Shown: piece by piece, positions 24,203 to 34,082 of the stretch
Position numbering within the stretch: position 1 is the stretch's first letter
Layout: each line of letters starts with the position of its first letter
From: QHXW01 sp035280425
Lineage (GTDB): Bacteria; Acidobacteriota; Terriglobia; Bryobacterales; Bryobacteraceae
Length of the DNA stretch: 64,000 bases
NCBI GenBank assembly: GCA_035280425.1
Contig: DATEFW010000021.1
Span: forward strand, 62,001-126,000
Reading direction: 5' to 3'
Translations under genes and position numbers: made by a program
Notes under the pieces: model-generated
Told to the model about the DNA's origin: nothing
What the model saw: the letters and a program-made list of their open reading frames with translations, nothing else
Database searches by the model: none

Positions 24203-26887
24203 TTATGCGCTTGCGGGCGCGGCGGCAAGTTGCCGGAGGACGTAAGGCAGAATGCCGCCGTTGCGGTAGTACTCGGCTTCCTGCGGCGTATCGACGCGCA
24301 CCTCGGCTTCGAATTTCTTTTCCGCGCCCCCGTCGTCCACGGCGCGAACGGTCACGCGGCCGTGCCCGGAGAGCGACTGCGCGATGCCGCCGATGTGATA
24401 CGTCTCCTTGCCGGTCAACTGGAGCGACTGCGCGTTCTCGCCCGCAAGAAATTGCAGCGGCAGCACGCCCATGCCCACGAGATTCGTCCGGTGAATGCGC
24501 TCGAAGCTTTCCGCCAGCACCGCTTTCACGCCCAGCAGCAGAACGCCTTTGGCCGCCCAGTCGCGCGATGAGCCGGAGCCGTATTCCTTGCCGGCGATGA
24601 TCACGAGCGGCACGCCGTCTTTCTGGTAACGCACCGACGCATCGAAGATCGACATCTGCTCGCCGTCGGGAAGATGCACGGTCCAGCTGCCTTCGGTTCC
24701 CGGCGCGAGCTGATTGCGCAAGCGGATGTTGGCCAGAGTGCCGCGCACCATCACCTCGTGGTTGCCGCGCCGCGAGCCGTAGGAGTTGAAATCTTTCGGC
24801 TGGACGCCTTGCGAGATGAGATATTTTCCAGCGGGGCTGTCGGCGGGAATCGACCCGGCGGGCGAGATGTGGTCGGTCGTCACCGAATCGCCCAACAGCG
24901 CCAGCACGCGCATGTTTTTCAGATCCTGGACAGGTTTCGACGGGTCTACCATCTTTTCGAAATAGGGAGGTTTTTTGATGTAGGTCGAGTGCTCCTCCCA
25001 GGTATACGTGCTCGATCCCGCGGGCGCGGGTAGCGAGCGCCAGGTCGCGTCGCCATCGAAAGCTTTTTCGTATTCGTGGTGGAACATCTCGGGGCGGACG
25101 GAGCGGCGGATGGTCTCCTCGATTTCCCTGGTGGACGGCCAGAGATCGCGGAGATAGACAGGCTTGCCGGATTTATCCTCGCCCAGCGGATCTTTTTCGA
25201 GATCGATATCCACGCGGCCGGCGAGGGCGTATGCCACCACCAGCGGCGGCGAAGCCAGGTAATTGGCTTTGGTCAGCGCGTTGATGCGGCCTTCGAAATT
25301 CCGGTTGCCGCTCAGCACCGAAGCCACCACGAGATTTTCTTTCTGTACTGCCTGCGCCACCGGTTCCGGCAGCGGCCCGCTGTTTCCAATGCACGTCGTA
25401 CAGCCGTAGCCCACCAGGTGAAAATTCAACTGCTCGAGATAAGGCATCAGGCCCGCTTCGATGAGGTAATCGGAAACGACTTTGGAGCCCGGCGCAAGAC
25501 TGGTTTTGACCCATGGCTTGGGCTTCAGGCCGCGCTCCACGGCTTTCTTCGCCAGCAGCCCCGCGCCGACCATCACCGACGGATTCGAAGTGTTGGTGCA
25601 GCTCGTGATGGCGGCGATGGCGACGCTGCCGCTGTCGATTTCAGCCTTCGATCCGTTCATTTGGATCGCGACTTTCTTGTGCGGCGCCGCGGGATACGCC
25701 GTCTCGAAATTGGATTTCACCTGCGGCAGATTGATGCGGTCCTGCGGGCGTTTCGGTCCGGCCATCGAGGCCACTACAGTCGAAAGATCGAGCTCGAGCG
25801 TGTCGGCGAATTGCGGGTCGGGCGTCTGGTCCGTTCGAAACAGGCCTTGTTCTTTGGTGTAAGCTTCCACCAGCGCGATCAAATCGGCCGGGCGGTTGGT
25901 GAATCGCAGGTAGTTGATGGTTTCGGCATCCACCGGGAAGAATCCCATGGTCGCGCCGTATTCGGGCGACATATTGGCAACCGTCGCGCGATCCGCCAGG
26001 CCCAGCGCGCTCAGGCCGCTGCCGTAAAACTCGACGAACTTGCCGACGACGCCTTTTTTGCGCAGCATTTCGGTCACAGTGAGAACCAAGTCGGTAGCCG
26101 TCGATCCTTCGCGCAGCCTGCCGTGTAATTTGAAACCGACCACCGGCGGAAGCAGCATGGAGATCGGCTGGCCCAGCATGCAGGCCTCCGCTTCGATGCC
26201 GCCCACGCCCCAGCCCAGCACGCCCAGGCCGTTGATCATGGTGGTGTGCGAATCGGTGCCGACCAGCGTGTCGGGATAAGCCTCGGAACCATTGGCGGTC
26301 TTGTTGCGGAACACTACCGATGCAAGATATTCCAGATTGACCTGGTGCACGATCCCGGTGTCCGGCGGCACCACGCGGAAATTTTTGAACGCCGTCCCGC
26401 CCCAGCGCAGCAGCATGTAGCGCTCGCGGTTGCGCTGGAATTCGAGCAGCGCGTTGACCGAGAACGCGTCTTTGCTGGCGAATTTGTCGACCTGCACGGA
26501 GTGATCGATGACCAGATCGGCCGGCAGGAGCGGGTTGGCGCGCTTGGGATCGGCCTGCATTTGGGCGAGCGCGTCGCGCATGGCCGCGAGATCCACGACT
26601 GCCGGAACGCCTGTGAAATCCTGCAGCAGCACGCGCGCGGGCATAAAGCTGATCTCTTTGGCCTCGCCTCCGGACGCGCCGCGCGCCACATACTGAATGT
26701 CGGCGGCGCTCACTTTCCGCCCGTCCTCCTGGCGCAACAGGTTTTCCAACAAAATTTTGGTCGAAAACGGCAGCCGGGAAACGTTGCCGACGCCGGTCTC
26801 TTCGAGCCGGGCAAGGCGGAAAATCTGAAAGTTCGTGTCGCGCACGCGCAACTGTGCCTGAGCGCCGAAAGAATTCTTGCTGGCCAT
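24203..26887 (-). CDS. acnA: Aconitate hydratase A
   Basis: This 894-residue enzyme of the TCA cycle converts citrate to isocitrate through cis-aconitate. It has AcnA/IRP-type length and motifs: LVGTDSHTTMINGLGVLGWG, cluster ligands in AAITSCTNTSNPSVM and GYGCTTCIGNSGPL, and the C-terminal swivel domain with YGSGSSRDWAAKG. The three Cys ligands of the [4Fe-4S] cluster are present. It diverges from the coiled-coil gene at 27118; the 230-bp spacer should contain promoters for both. Confidence 0.97.
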   Translation of the reverse strand: MASKNSFGAQAQLRVRDTNFQIFRLARLEETGVGNVSRLPFSTKILLENLLRQEDGRKVSAADIQYVARGASGGEAKEISFMPARVLLQDFTGVPAVVDLAAMRDALAQMQADPKRANPLLPADLVIDHSVQVDKFASKDAFSVNALLEFQRNRERYMLLRWGGTAFKNFRVVPPDTGIVHQVNLEYLASVVFRNKTANGSEAYPDTLVGTDSHTTMINGLGVLGWGVGGIEAEACMLGQPISMLLPPVVGFKLHGRLREGSTATDLVLTVTEMLRKKGVVGKFVEFYGSGLSALGLADRATVANMSPEYGATMGFFPVDAETINYLRFTNRPADLIALVEAYTKEQGLFRTDQTPDPQFADTLELDLSTVVASMAGPKRPQDRINLPQVKSNFETAYPAAPHKKVAIQMNGSKAEIDSGSVAIAAITSCTNTSNPSVMVGAGLLAKKAVERGLKPKPWVKTSLAPGSKVVSDYLIEAGLMPYLEQLNFHLVGYGCTTCIGNSGPLPEPVAQAVQKENLVVASVLSGNRNFEGRINALTKANYLASPPLVVAYALAGRVDIDLEKDPLGEDKSGKPVYLRDLWPSTREIEETIRRSVRPEMFHHEYEKAFDGDATWRSLPAPAGSSTYTWEEHSTYIKKPPYFEKMVDPSKPVQDLKNMRVLALLGDSVTTDHISPAGSIPADSPAGKYLISQGVQPKDFNSYGSRRGNHEVMVRGTLANIRLRNQLAPGTEGSWTVHLPDGEQMSIFDASVRYQKDGVPLVIIAGKEYGSGSSRDWAAKGVLLLGVKAVLAESFERIHRTNLVGMGVLPLQFLAGENAQSLQLTGKETYHIGGIAQSLSGHGRVTVRAVDDGGAEKKFEAEVRVDTPQEAEYYRNGGILPYVLRQLAAAPASA

Positions 26888-27117
26888 ATTGACTTCATTC
26901 TGACACAGCAGGAATTGTGCGTTCGGGCACCTGATTCGCAGGGTTCTTGCCCGGCGGTGGAAATTTCCGTTTTCTGCATCCTGGCGAAAAATCCGTTCAC
27001 CGGGGATGCAGGAACTTTTCCCGAGGTTTATCAGCGGTTTGACGACCGGGGATCCGGCTCAGGCGAAAAACGCCCGTTTAAATTTAAACCAGGGGAAAGC
27101 GAGCGTGAGCGCCAGAT

Positions 27118-27765
27118 ATGAGTGATCAGGATACGCGGAACGTTTCAGCCGGCCAACCGTTCCAGGACAAGCTGAACGAAATCTACACCCGACTTCTTCA
27201 GCAGACTTCTGTGGCCACGGCAAACAAGAATTCCGAAGCCGCCGGCAAACGTGTCGAGCAGCTCAAAGAATCCAGAAAGAAATTGGTGGCGCGCGCGGCT
27301 GAACTCGCTGATGAAATTACCAAGCTGGCCGGCGAGTGCGAAAGCTCGTTCATCGAGCGGTACGCCGGCGACCAGAGCCAGCCGGACGTGTCGGGGAAGC
27401 TCGGGTCTCTTTCCGCTCTCGAGCACGAGCATAAAATCGTGACCCACGCAGTTGCCCAGATTACCGATCATCTTCTGCCGAAAGCCGAAATTCAGGAAAT
27501 TCGCGCCGTAGCCGATTATTCTTCCGCCCAGGCCGAGTCGTTGCGGGAAGTGGCCGCCGAGCGCCTGCAAAAAACGCAGGAGTTGATCGCCGGGGCCAAG
27601 GAACACGAAGGCGAACTGGCTTTTGACCCGGCGCAAACCGTGTCTGGTGTTTTGCAGGCTCAGGCGGCGCAGCTAGATACGGTGGCGCAAAATCAGCGAA
27701 ACATCGCGCATGAGCGCGAGCAGGAGTACCTGAAGATGCAGCGCCAGCAAAGCAAGGTGTTTTAA
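27118..27765 (+). CDS. Hypothetical coiled-coil protein
   Basis: This 215-residue, highly helical soluble protein has heptad-like stretches at about 15-75 (RVEQLKESRKKLVARAAELA) and 120-210, with few aromatic residues and no signal peptide. The next gene starts 4 bp after its stop, so the two are probably translated together and may interact. No family recognised. Confidence 0.6.
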   Translation: MSDQDTRNVSAGQPFQDKLNEIYTRLLQQTSVATANKNSEAAGKRVEQLKESRKKLVARAAELADEITKLAGECESSFIERYAGDQSQPDVSGKLGSLSALEHEHKIVTHAVAQITDHLLPKAEIQEIRAVADYSSAQAESLREVAAERLQKTQELIAGAKEHEGELAFDPAQTVSGVLQAQAAQLDTVAQNQRNIAHEREQEYLKMQRQQSKVF

Positions 27766-27769
27766 GCCG

Positions 27770-27988
27770 ATGAAGCAGCAGGGAAAGGTCGAGCAACTGA
27801 TGAACCAGTTCCTCAGTGAGCTCAATGAAGAGGAACAGGATCTGCTCTGGAACAAACTCGCAGCGGCGCGTGAAAGCCGGGAGCGCACGATCCACCTGGA
27901 AGAAATCACGCCGCAGCAGTTGCGCGACCCGGAATTCAAGAAAGCTGTAGTTTCCGCGATTGAGCGCGCCACGCGGCGGCTCGGCTAG
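27770..27988 (+). CDS. Hypothetical small acidic/helical protein
   Basis: This 72-residue protein starts MKQQGKVEQLMNQFLSELNE and is helical and charged, with RDPEFKKAVVSAIERATRR at the C-terminus. It is 4 bp downstream of the coiled-coil gene and probably in one operon with it. No recognised domain. Confidence 0.6.
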   Translation: MKQQGKVEQLMNQFLSELNEEEQDLLWNKLAAARESRERTIHLEEITPQQLRDPEFKKAVVSAIERATRRLG

Positions 27989-28033
27989 CCCTCAAGTTCA
28001 ACCCTCCTCACATTTCCACCGGCATTTTGCGGG

Positions 28034-29791
28034 ATGATGTGCGAAGTGCCCGCCGCCCGCCGCATCCTTTATTACTCGGCGCCGCTCATTCTGTTCGTTC
28101 TGTTCTACTGGCGCGGATTAACCATTTATTTCTATCAGGATGATTTCGGCTGGCTGAACATCCGCCACGACCTGGTGACCTGGCACGACCTAGGGCGGCT
28201 GATGTTCGCGCCCAAAGCGCACGGCAACATGCGGCCGTGGAGCGAAAACGGGTTTTTCCTGCTGTTTTCGACGCTGTTCGGCGCCGATCCTCTGCCATTT
28301 CGCATTTGGGTGTTCATCACGCAGTGCGCCAACCTGCTGCTGCTTGGTGCGATCGTGCGGCAGATCACGGGCGATCGCGTCTGCGCATTCTGGGCGCAGG
28401 TGCTGTGGATCTTCAACGCGAACCTCGCGATTGCGGCGTCCTGGACGTCCATCTACAACCAGTTTCAATACATCTTTTTTATTCTGCTGGCGTTCTACCT
28501 GTTTTTGCGCGGGCGTTACATTGCCCAGTGGATCGTGTTTCTGCTGGGGTTCGGATCGCTCGAAGTCAACGTGGTTTTCCCGGCGCTGGCGTGTCTTTAT
28601 GCGATTCTGTTTGCGCGGCCGCTGGTGAAAAAGACGCTGCCGATGTTTGCTGCTTCCGGGGCTTATGTGGCGCTTCACTTTATCGCTGCGCCGCACGCCG
28701 CAGTGGGAGTATACGCGCTGCATTTCGACTGGCGGATGATCCTGACGCTCTGGAGCTATTGGACGCTGGCGCTCGGTCCGGCGCAGTTGGCGCACTTCAC
28801 GGGGCTTTCCGGAGCATGGGCAGTAACGCTGCTGCTCACGGCAGCGGCTGTCTATTTTGTGGTTTGCCGAGTTCGGCAGAACGACTGGTTTCCCGCGTTC
28901 GCGCTGGGCTGGTTCGTGATTCTGCTCGCGCCGCTGCTGCCGCTGCGCGATCACATTTCGGATTATTACCTGACCGGGCCGGTGATCGGGCTGGCGCTTC
29001 TGGGAACGTGGGCGCTCCGCCGGTACAAGTGGGCGGGCCTGGCGTTTGCCGCGGTGTATCTGGCGGTTTCGATCCCGGCGGCATGGCTGCAAACCGGCTG
29101 GCAATATGCGCGCGCGAAATCGGTCGAGGACCTGTTGGGGGGCGTGCAAAGGGCGCGGGCGTTGCATCCCGGAAAAGCGATCCTGCTCGCCGGCGTCAAC
29201 ACGGACCTGTTTTTCGCGGGAATTCTCGATGTCCCGTTTCGCGCGCTCGAGATTCCGCAGGTTTATCTGGCGCCGGGCTCGGAAACGACGATCCAGGCGC
29301 CCGCGGATCTGGTGAGCAAGTTCGTGCTGCCTGAGGGCGTAGCGCGCCGGGTGCTCGACGAGAATAAAGCGGTGGTTTACGATGCTTCGGGAAAAATTCT
29401 GCGCAACGTCACGTCGTCATACCGCGGGGTGTGGCGAAACCAACCGCCGAGCGAGGTCAATCCGGGCGACCCGATTTTCGAGGGTCAACTGAGCGGGGAA
29501 TGGATGCCGGCGCAGTTCGGGTCGCGGCGGATGGGGTCGAAAGCGTCGGTCCGGATGGCCGGTCCGCGCACGCCTGGCGAGCAATTGCATCTGGGTTTTT
29601 TCTGCGAGCACTCGCCCATGCAGTTGACCATCGAAGTCGCGGGGACGCGCGCGGTCGAGAACGTGACCCGCTGCGATGCGATGCACACGGTAACGGTGCC
29701 ATTGCCGCAGAACGCCGGGAACGAGATCAACGTGCAGATCGAGGCGCAGCCGGCGTGGAAAGTGATTTTCGGGTATCTGGAAGTGCGATAA
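28034..29791 (+). CDS. GT-C-like polytopic membrane protein, paralogue of 16592-18526
   Basis: This 585-residue protein starts at ATG 28034 (or 28037). About ten transmembrane helices cover residues 10-370 and a soluble beta-rich C-terminal part covers 380-585. The first loop has YQDDFGWLNI, then FGADPLPFRIWVFITQCANL, both closely matching the protein at 16592-18526. Other shared segments are GFGSLEVNVVFPALA and PLLPLRDHISDYY. GT-C enzymes use a loop-1 acidic pair to transfer sugars from lipid carriers. Substrate unknown. Confidence 0.7.
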   Translation: MMCEVPAARRILYYSAPLILFVLFYWRGLTIYFYQDDFGWLNIRHDLVTWHDLGRLMFAPKAHGNMRPWSENGFFLLFSTLFGADPLPFRIWVFITQCANLLLLGAIVRQITGDRVCAFWAQVLWIFNANLAIAASWTSIYNQFQYIFFILLAFYLFLRGRYIAQWIVFLLGFGSLEVNVVFPALACLYAILFARPLVKKTLPMFAASGAYVALHFIAAPHAAVGVYALHFDWRMILTLWSYWTLALGPAQLAHFTGLSGAWAVTLLLTAAAVYFVVCRVRQNDWFPAFALGWFVILLAPLLPLRDHISDYYLTGPVIGLALLGTWALRRYKWAGLAFAAVYLAVSIPAAWLQTGWQYARAKSVEDLLGGVQRARALHPGKAILLAGVNTDLFFAGILDVPFRALEIPQVYLAPGSETTIQAPADLVSKFVLPEGVARRVLDENKAVVYDASGKILRNVTSSYRGVWRNQPPSEVNPGDPIFEGQLSGEWMPAQFGSRRMGSKASVRMAGPRTPGEQLHLGFFCEHSPMQLTIEVAGTRAVENVTRCDAMHTVTVPLPQNAGNEINVQIEAQPAWKVIFGYLEVR

Positions 29792-29809
29792 AGCCGGAGC
29801 TGCAAGTTT

Positions 29810-31522
29810 TCAGCGTGCCGCCAGCACCGAGGCAGATCTCCGGAACTTGAAGTTCTTAATACGGCCGGTGTTGAGCAGAAATCCCGTCACTTCGCCCGCC
29901 TGATCGCGCTTGAAATGCAGCTCGCCGGTTGAACCTTCGAAGTAATCCGCGATGAGCGGGCGGAGTTTATCCGGTTTCGATTTCAGGCGCTTCAATACCA
30001 GGCGGCCATCCTCGACGGCGATGCTATAGACCGGCTCGATTTCGTCGCTGACATAAGACCCTACGTAGGCGTTCAACTGTTCGGGAGCGGGCTGGAATTC
30101 GGTGACGCGCTCGAAAAGGTTCGGCGCATCGTCATTCGGCCCTTGGACACTCAGGCGCCGCGGCGCGCCGGGCGCCGGCTGATCGAACGTAAACCAAACC
30201 GGAAAGACCACGAGCAGAAAACGGTTTTCGGCGACGGGCGATAAATCCAGACGGTCTTCTTCGGATTCCGACAGAAACAGCTTGCCGTCTTTTTGGCCGA
30301 TACGCATCGCGCTCTCGTCATCTTTTTTCCAATACAGGCCGGCATATTCAGCCAGGCGTTCTTGCGCGATGGTGACGGGCTTGGTGGAAGGCTCCACGCG
30401 GGCGGGCGGCGGCTCTTTGAGCTGGCCGGCAAGCCAGATGTCCGTTACTTTGCGCGCGAGCTCGCTGGGGTTGGTCTGCGCCTCATTGCACAGGCAGGCT
30501 ACGGAGAAATGCTGATCGGGGAAACGAACGAGATCGGCGCGATATCCGGCATCGGCGCCGGCGTGATCGATGGTGCGAAGCCCGCGATATTTTCCGTCGA
30601 CCAGCCCGAATGCGTAATCCAGCAGCTTGCCGCTGTTTAACTTGCCGCGCTCGAGCTGCTGCTCAATCATGGCCTGGCCGCCGACGCGCGGATGATAGAA
30701 ATTTTCATCCCAGCGCGCCAGGTCTTCGACGGTGGTGAGCAGGCTGGTGGCGCCGACGGTGTCGAAGTTCGTCACGCTAAGCCGGTAAACGTTGCGGCCG
30801 TTTTCCCGCGTATAGCCGTAGGCGATGTGCTTCACGATTTCCGCGTGATCGTCGCGGAAACGCGTGCTCGCCATGCCGAGCGGCTCAAAAATACGGCGCG
30901 TCGTGAACTCGCGGAGCGACTGGCCGCTCACCCGCTTCACGATCTGCGCGAGCAAGGTATAGCCGGTGTTGCAGTAGACGTGCTGGTCGCCGGGCTTGAA
31001 ATTGAGATCTTTCTGGAGCTCCATCAGGCGCATGACGTCGTCATCGGTGATCAAGTCGAGCGAATAGCGCCATCCGGCAAGGCCGAGCAGCGACCACTGG
31101 TCGCGCAGGCCGCTGGTATGGAACACGAGATGGCGCAAGGTGATGCGCGCGCCGCCGAAGGCCGGCAGTTCGGGAATGTACTTATGCACATCGTCATCGA
31201 GCGACAGCTTGCCGTCTTGCGCGAGCAAAATAATCGCCGCCGCGGTGAACTGCTTGGAAATCGAGGCGACGTGGAAAACGGTTTGAGGCGTTATCGAGAC
31301 ATCGTGATCCAGATCCGCCATGCCGTAGCCGCGCTCGTAGACGATCGAGCCGTTTTGGATGACGGCGAGCGCGCAGCCCGGGGAAACGGTGGAATCCCAC
31401 TTGGCGAAAACTTTGTCGGTCTGGTCGCGCAGGGCGTTTGCGGCTTGATCGGGCTTGGGAGTTTCCTGCGCGGCGGCGGTGATAACCGATAAGGCAAAAA
31501 GAGCAACAAGAGATCGAATCAC
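29810..31522 (-). CDS. Secreted serine hydrolase, class C beta-lactamase/PBP4*-like
   Basis: This 570-residue exported protein has signal peptide MIRSLVALFALSVITAAAQE. The catalytic SxxK is Ser87-Ile-Ser-Lys90 in FHVASISKQFTA; Tyr183-Cys-Asn185 in HVYCNTGY supplies the YxN motif; IDHAGADAGYRA supplies the third box (HxG in place of KTG). About 200 extra C-terminal residues form a beta-rich domain, common in acidobacterial members. Likely a D-aminopeptidase, esterase or carboxypeptidase-like enzyme of the periplasm; antibiotic hydrolysis is not implied. Confidence 0.88.
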   Translation of the reverse strand: MIRSLVALFALSVITAAAQETPKPDQAANALRDQTDKVFAKWDSTVSPGCALAVIQNGSIVYERGYGMADLDHDVSITPQTVFHVASISKQFTAAAIILLAQDGKLSLDDDVHKYIPELPAFGGARITLRHLVFHTSGLRDQWSLLGLAGWRYSLDLITDDDVMRLMELQKDLNFKPGDQHVYCNTGYTLLAQIVKRVSGQSLREFTTRRIFEPLGMASTRFRDDHAEIVKHIAYGYTRENGRNVYRLSVTNFDTVGATSLLTTVEDLARWDENFYHPRVGGQAMIEQQLERGKLNSGKLLDYAFGLVDGKYRGLRTIDHAGADAGYRADLVRFPDQHFSVACLCNEAQTNPSELARKVTDIWLAGQLKEPPPARVEPSTKPVTIAQERLAEYAGLYWKKDDESAMRIGQKDGKLFLSESEEDRLDLSPVAENRFLLVVFPVWFTFDQPAPGAPRRLSVQGPNDDAPNLFERVTEFQPAPEQLNAYVGSYVSDEIEPVYSIAVEDGRLVLKRLKSKPDKLRPLIADYFEGSTGELHFKRDQAGEVTGFLLNTGRIKNFKFRRSASVLAAR

Positions 31523-31657
31523 GAACGGACCTCAGGGATTGGATTCCGGAAGTTCCGGTGAAGGGAAGTATACATCGGGTACCGCGGCAGCTTCTTCCAA
31601 TTGCTAAAATGGGCGCGCGGGGCGCCAAACTCGGGCCGCAGCGGCAGCGAGGAAGTT

Positions 31658-32641
31658 ATGAAGCAGATGATCGTATTGCTGGGAGCCATTGCGGCAATGT
31701 GCACAACGGCCGCCGCGGCGGAAGTGCCGCAGTCGGCCTGCCGCAATCACGTCGTCCGGGTGGTTACCGTCACCCAGGCCGGCCTCGAGCACAGCGCCGA
31801 CCTGGCCGATCGCACGCTCGCGCGCCTGGAGCAGTCCGCGGTGTTTCATCCGGATATCGCCTGTCTTCCCGAACTTTTCCCGCGCCGCGGTCCCGAAACG
31901 ATTCCGGGAGAGACTACCGGGCGGCTGGCGAAATGGGCACGGGAGCACTCGTCGTATGTGATCTTCGGGATGAAAACCGCCAGCGACGGCAAGGTCTACA
32001 ACTCGGCCGTGCTGATCGATCGCAAGGGGAATATCGCGGGCGAGTTTCGCAAGATGCATCCAACCGAAGGCGAACTGGCGGAGGGAACGGCGCCGGGCGG
32101 GACGGAGCCGCAGGTATTTGAAACGGATTTCGGAACCATCGGCATTCAGATCTGCTTCGATGTGAACTGGTGGGAGAACTGGAAGCGCCTGAAGCAGAAG
32201 GGAGCGAGTATCGTTTTCTTTCCGTCGGCATATCCGGCGCTGCGGCAGCTTTCCGCGCTGGCGCTCACCAATCAGGTTTACGTGGTCTCTTCGGCGGGAC
32301 GCGGGTCCTCGAACATCTATGACATCACTGGGAAAGTGCTGGCATCCTCGGGAAGTTACCAGCAGTGGGCAGGGGCTGCGCTTCCGATGGGTAAGCGGCT
32401 CTTCGAGGTCGACTATAATGCTGAAAAAGTTCGGGCGATCGAACAGAAGTACGGCCCGAAAGTCGTCGTCGACTGGCTGCACGAAGACGACTGGTTTACG
32501 CTGGCTTCGCTCGACCGGGATTTGACTGTGAACGACCTGATCGCCGAGTTCGGGCTGACGCCGCTCGATGAATATCGTGCGCGAGCTACGAAGGCCGTGG
32601 AAAAAGCGCGCGCGGTGGCGCGTAGGAAATCGGTAAATTAG
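31658..32641 (+). CDS. Exported carbon-nitrogen hydrolase (nitrilase superfamily)
   Basis: This 327-residue enzyme starts at ATG 31658 after AGGAAG, with signal peptide MKQMIVLLGAIAAMCTTAAA; the longer frame from 31601 would bury the signal. The Glu-Lys-Cys triad is visible as Glu72 (IACLPELFPR), Lys132 (GEFRKMHPTE) and Cys166 (IGIQICFDVNWW). The family hydrolyses or condenses amides and nitriles. Export is unusual for the family and suggests action on an external amide. Substrate unknown. It diverges from the beta-lactamase-like gene. Confidence 0.88.
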   Translation: MKQMIVLLGAIAAMCTTAAAAEVPQSACRNHVVRVVTVTQAGLEHSADLADRTLARLEQSAVFHPDIACLPELFPRRGPETIPGETTGRLAKWAREHSSYVIFGMKTASDGKVYNSAVLIDRKGNIAGEFRKMHPTEGELAEGTAPGGTEPQVFETDFGTIGIQICFDVNWWENWKRLKQKGASIVFFPSAYPALRQLSALALTNQVYVVSSAGRGSSNIYDITGKVLASSGSYQQWAGAALPMGKRLFEVDYNAEKVRAIEQKYGPKVVVDWLHEDDWFTLASLDRDLTVNDLIAEFGLTPLDEYRARATKAVEKARAVARRKSVN

Positions 32642-32783
32642 CACACAGTTCTGCCGATGTTCGAATCCATCCGACGAATTTCATAGACCTGTAACTTTTG
32701 TATACTGTGTTTACGCCCAAGTAGGTTGCCCGCCGTGGCGGAAGTTTATCGACGCCGGCGGCGGGTATCGATAACCAGCTGTC

Positions 32784-33569
32784 ATGCTGAATCGGCTTGC
32801 CGCGGCCGCCGCGCTGCGCTTAAAACCGGGACCTCACTGCCGGATAGTTTTCTTTCACCTTCCGCGCACGGGCGGCACGTCGCTCGCTAAGGACGTTCTG
32901 TTTCCAAACTTTCCAGAATCGCGCTGGTGCCACGTGAACTTCGGGCCCGACATGCGGCCGATCGGAGGCGCGCACGATCCGCTCTCCTGGCCGGCGTGGC
33001 GGCGCAGGCGTGTCCGGTTGTTGGCGGGGCATATGCCGATAGGCTTCGCCGATCATTTTGCGGGTGCTTCGGAATACATCACGCTCATGCGTGATCCGAT
33101 CAGCCGCACCGTCTCGGATTATTATTTTTGCCGGAAGCACCCCTCCAATCCGGCGCATGAGGCCGCCGTAAACTTGTCACTCAGCCAGTTCGTCGAGAAA
33201 GGGTACGGCTTCAGCCATAACTGTTATGCCCGGTGGCTTTCGAACGCAGCCTTTGGAGCCGGGTTCCGCGGGCCCGACGCGATGCTCGAAAAAGCGATGG
33301 AGAATCTGTCGAAATTTTCATTCGTCGGCATTACCGAGAATTTCGAAATTTCTGTGGAGCGATTATGCCGGCGGTACTGCCTCGTTCCGCATGCGGCCGG
33401 CAGAGCCAACCGGAACGACGCTACTCCTCAGCGGCAAGAATTGTCCAGCGGGGAACGTGAGATCATCCGCCACTTCAACGCGCTGGACCTGGTTATCTTC
33501 CGGGCAGCCTTACGTTTGGATACGGCGCGCGGGCGCTTCGAGCACAAAAAAGCATCGATGGGTTTGTAA
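32784..33569 (+). CDS. Sulfotransferase family protein
   Basis: This 261-residue protein has the PAPS-binding 5'-phosphosulfate loop FFHLPRTGGTSL (residues 23-34) and the 3'-phosphate region MRDPISRTVSDYY, both characteristic of the Sulfotransfer_2 type. No signal peptide is present. A TATACT box at 32701-32706 could be its promoter. It probably sulfates a carbohydrate or lipid; acceptor unknown. No PAPS synthesis gene is nearby. Confidence 0.82.
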   Translation: MLNRLAAAAALRLKPGPHCRIVFFHLPRTGGTSLAKDVLFPNFPESRWCHVNFGPDMRPIGGAHDPLSWPAWRRRRVRLLAGHMPIGFADHFAGASEYITLMRDPISRTVSDYYFCRKHPSNPAHEAAVNLSLSQFVEKGYGFSHNCYARWLSNAAFGAGFRGPDAMLEKAMENLSKFSFVGITENFEISVERLCRRYCLVPHAAGRANRNDATPQRQELSSGEREIIRHFNALDLVIFRAALRLDTARGRFEHKKASMGL

Positions 33570-33706
33570 ACCGGGCATCCCCCGAAGGTTGATTTTTACG
33601 TTAACCACAGGCATTCTCCCACTCCCCCGATAACCAAGTTCAACATTGACGCAGCACAGCTAACGGCTCATGATGGTTCCATTCTATTTTCCCAACGGAG
33701 GGTGAC

Positions 33707-33892
33707 ATGACGACTTTGCTGCAAAATTTTTGGAAGGATGAACAAGGCCAGGACCTGATCGAATACACATTGCTTCTGGCATTCGTATGTCTGGCTTCTG
33801 CCGCTTTGTTTATCGGTGCCGGTGGTAGCGTGGCGGGTATCTGGACCGCTACGAACTCTCGGCTGGTTGCGGCCAACACCTCAGCAAGCTAG
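33707..33892 (+). CDS. Flp/Fap-type IVb pilin
   Basis: This 61-residue prepilin follows a strong ribosome site (GGAGGGTGAC). Its segment DEQGQDLIEYTLLLAFVCLA has the Flp pattern: a short leader, a Glu five residues after the probable cleavage site, and a hydrophobic helix. Tad-type pili are built from such subunits, but no tad/cpa assembly genes lie in the window, so assembly must depend on genes elsewhere. Confidence 0.88.
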   Translation: MTTLLQNFWKDEQGQDLIEYTLLLAFVCLASAALFIGAGGSVAGIWTATNSRLVAANTSAS

Positions 33893-34082
33893 AAAACAGA
33901 CGGGCGCGGGGGCGTGCACAGCACGCCCTTTGCCTCGATCTTTGCACTCCGGTTGAAGGGAAAGCGGTCGCGCCGGCGAGTTTCTCTTGAGCGGCGTTTC
34001 GCTTCAATCTATTCCTCGCACCGCGCTGATTCTTCTCTAATCTCATTTCGAATTGCGCAGCTTCGCGCTTCGGAAATCCGGT

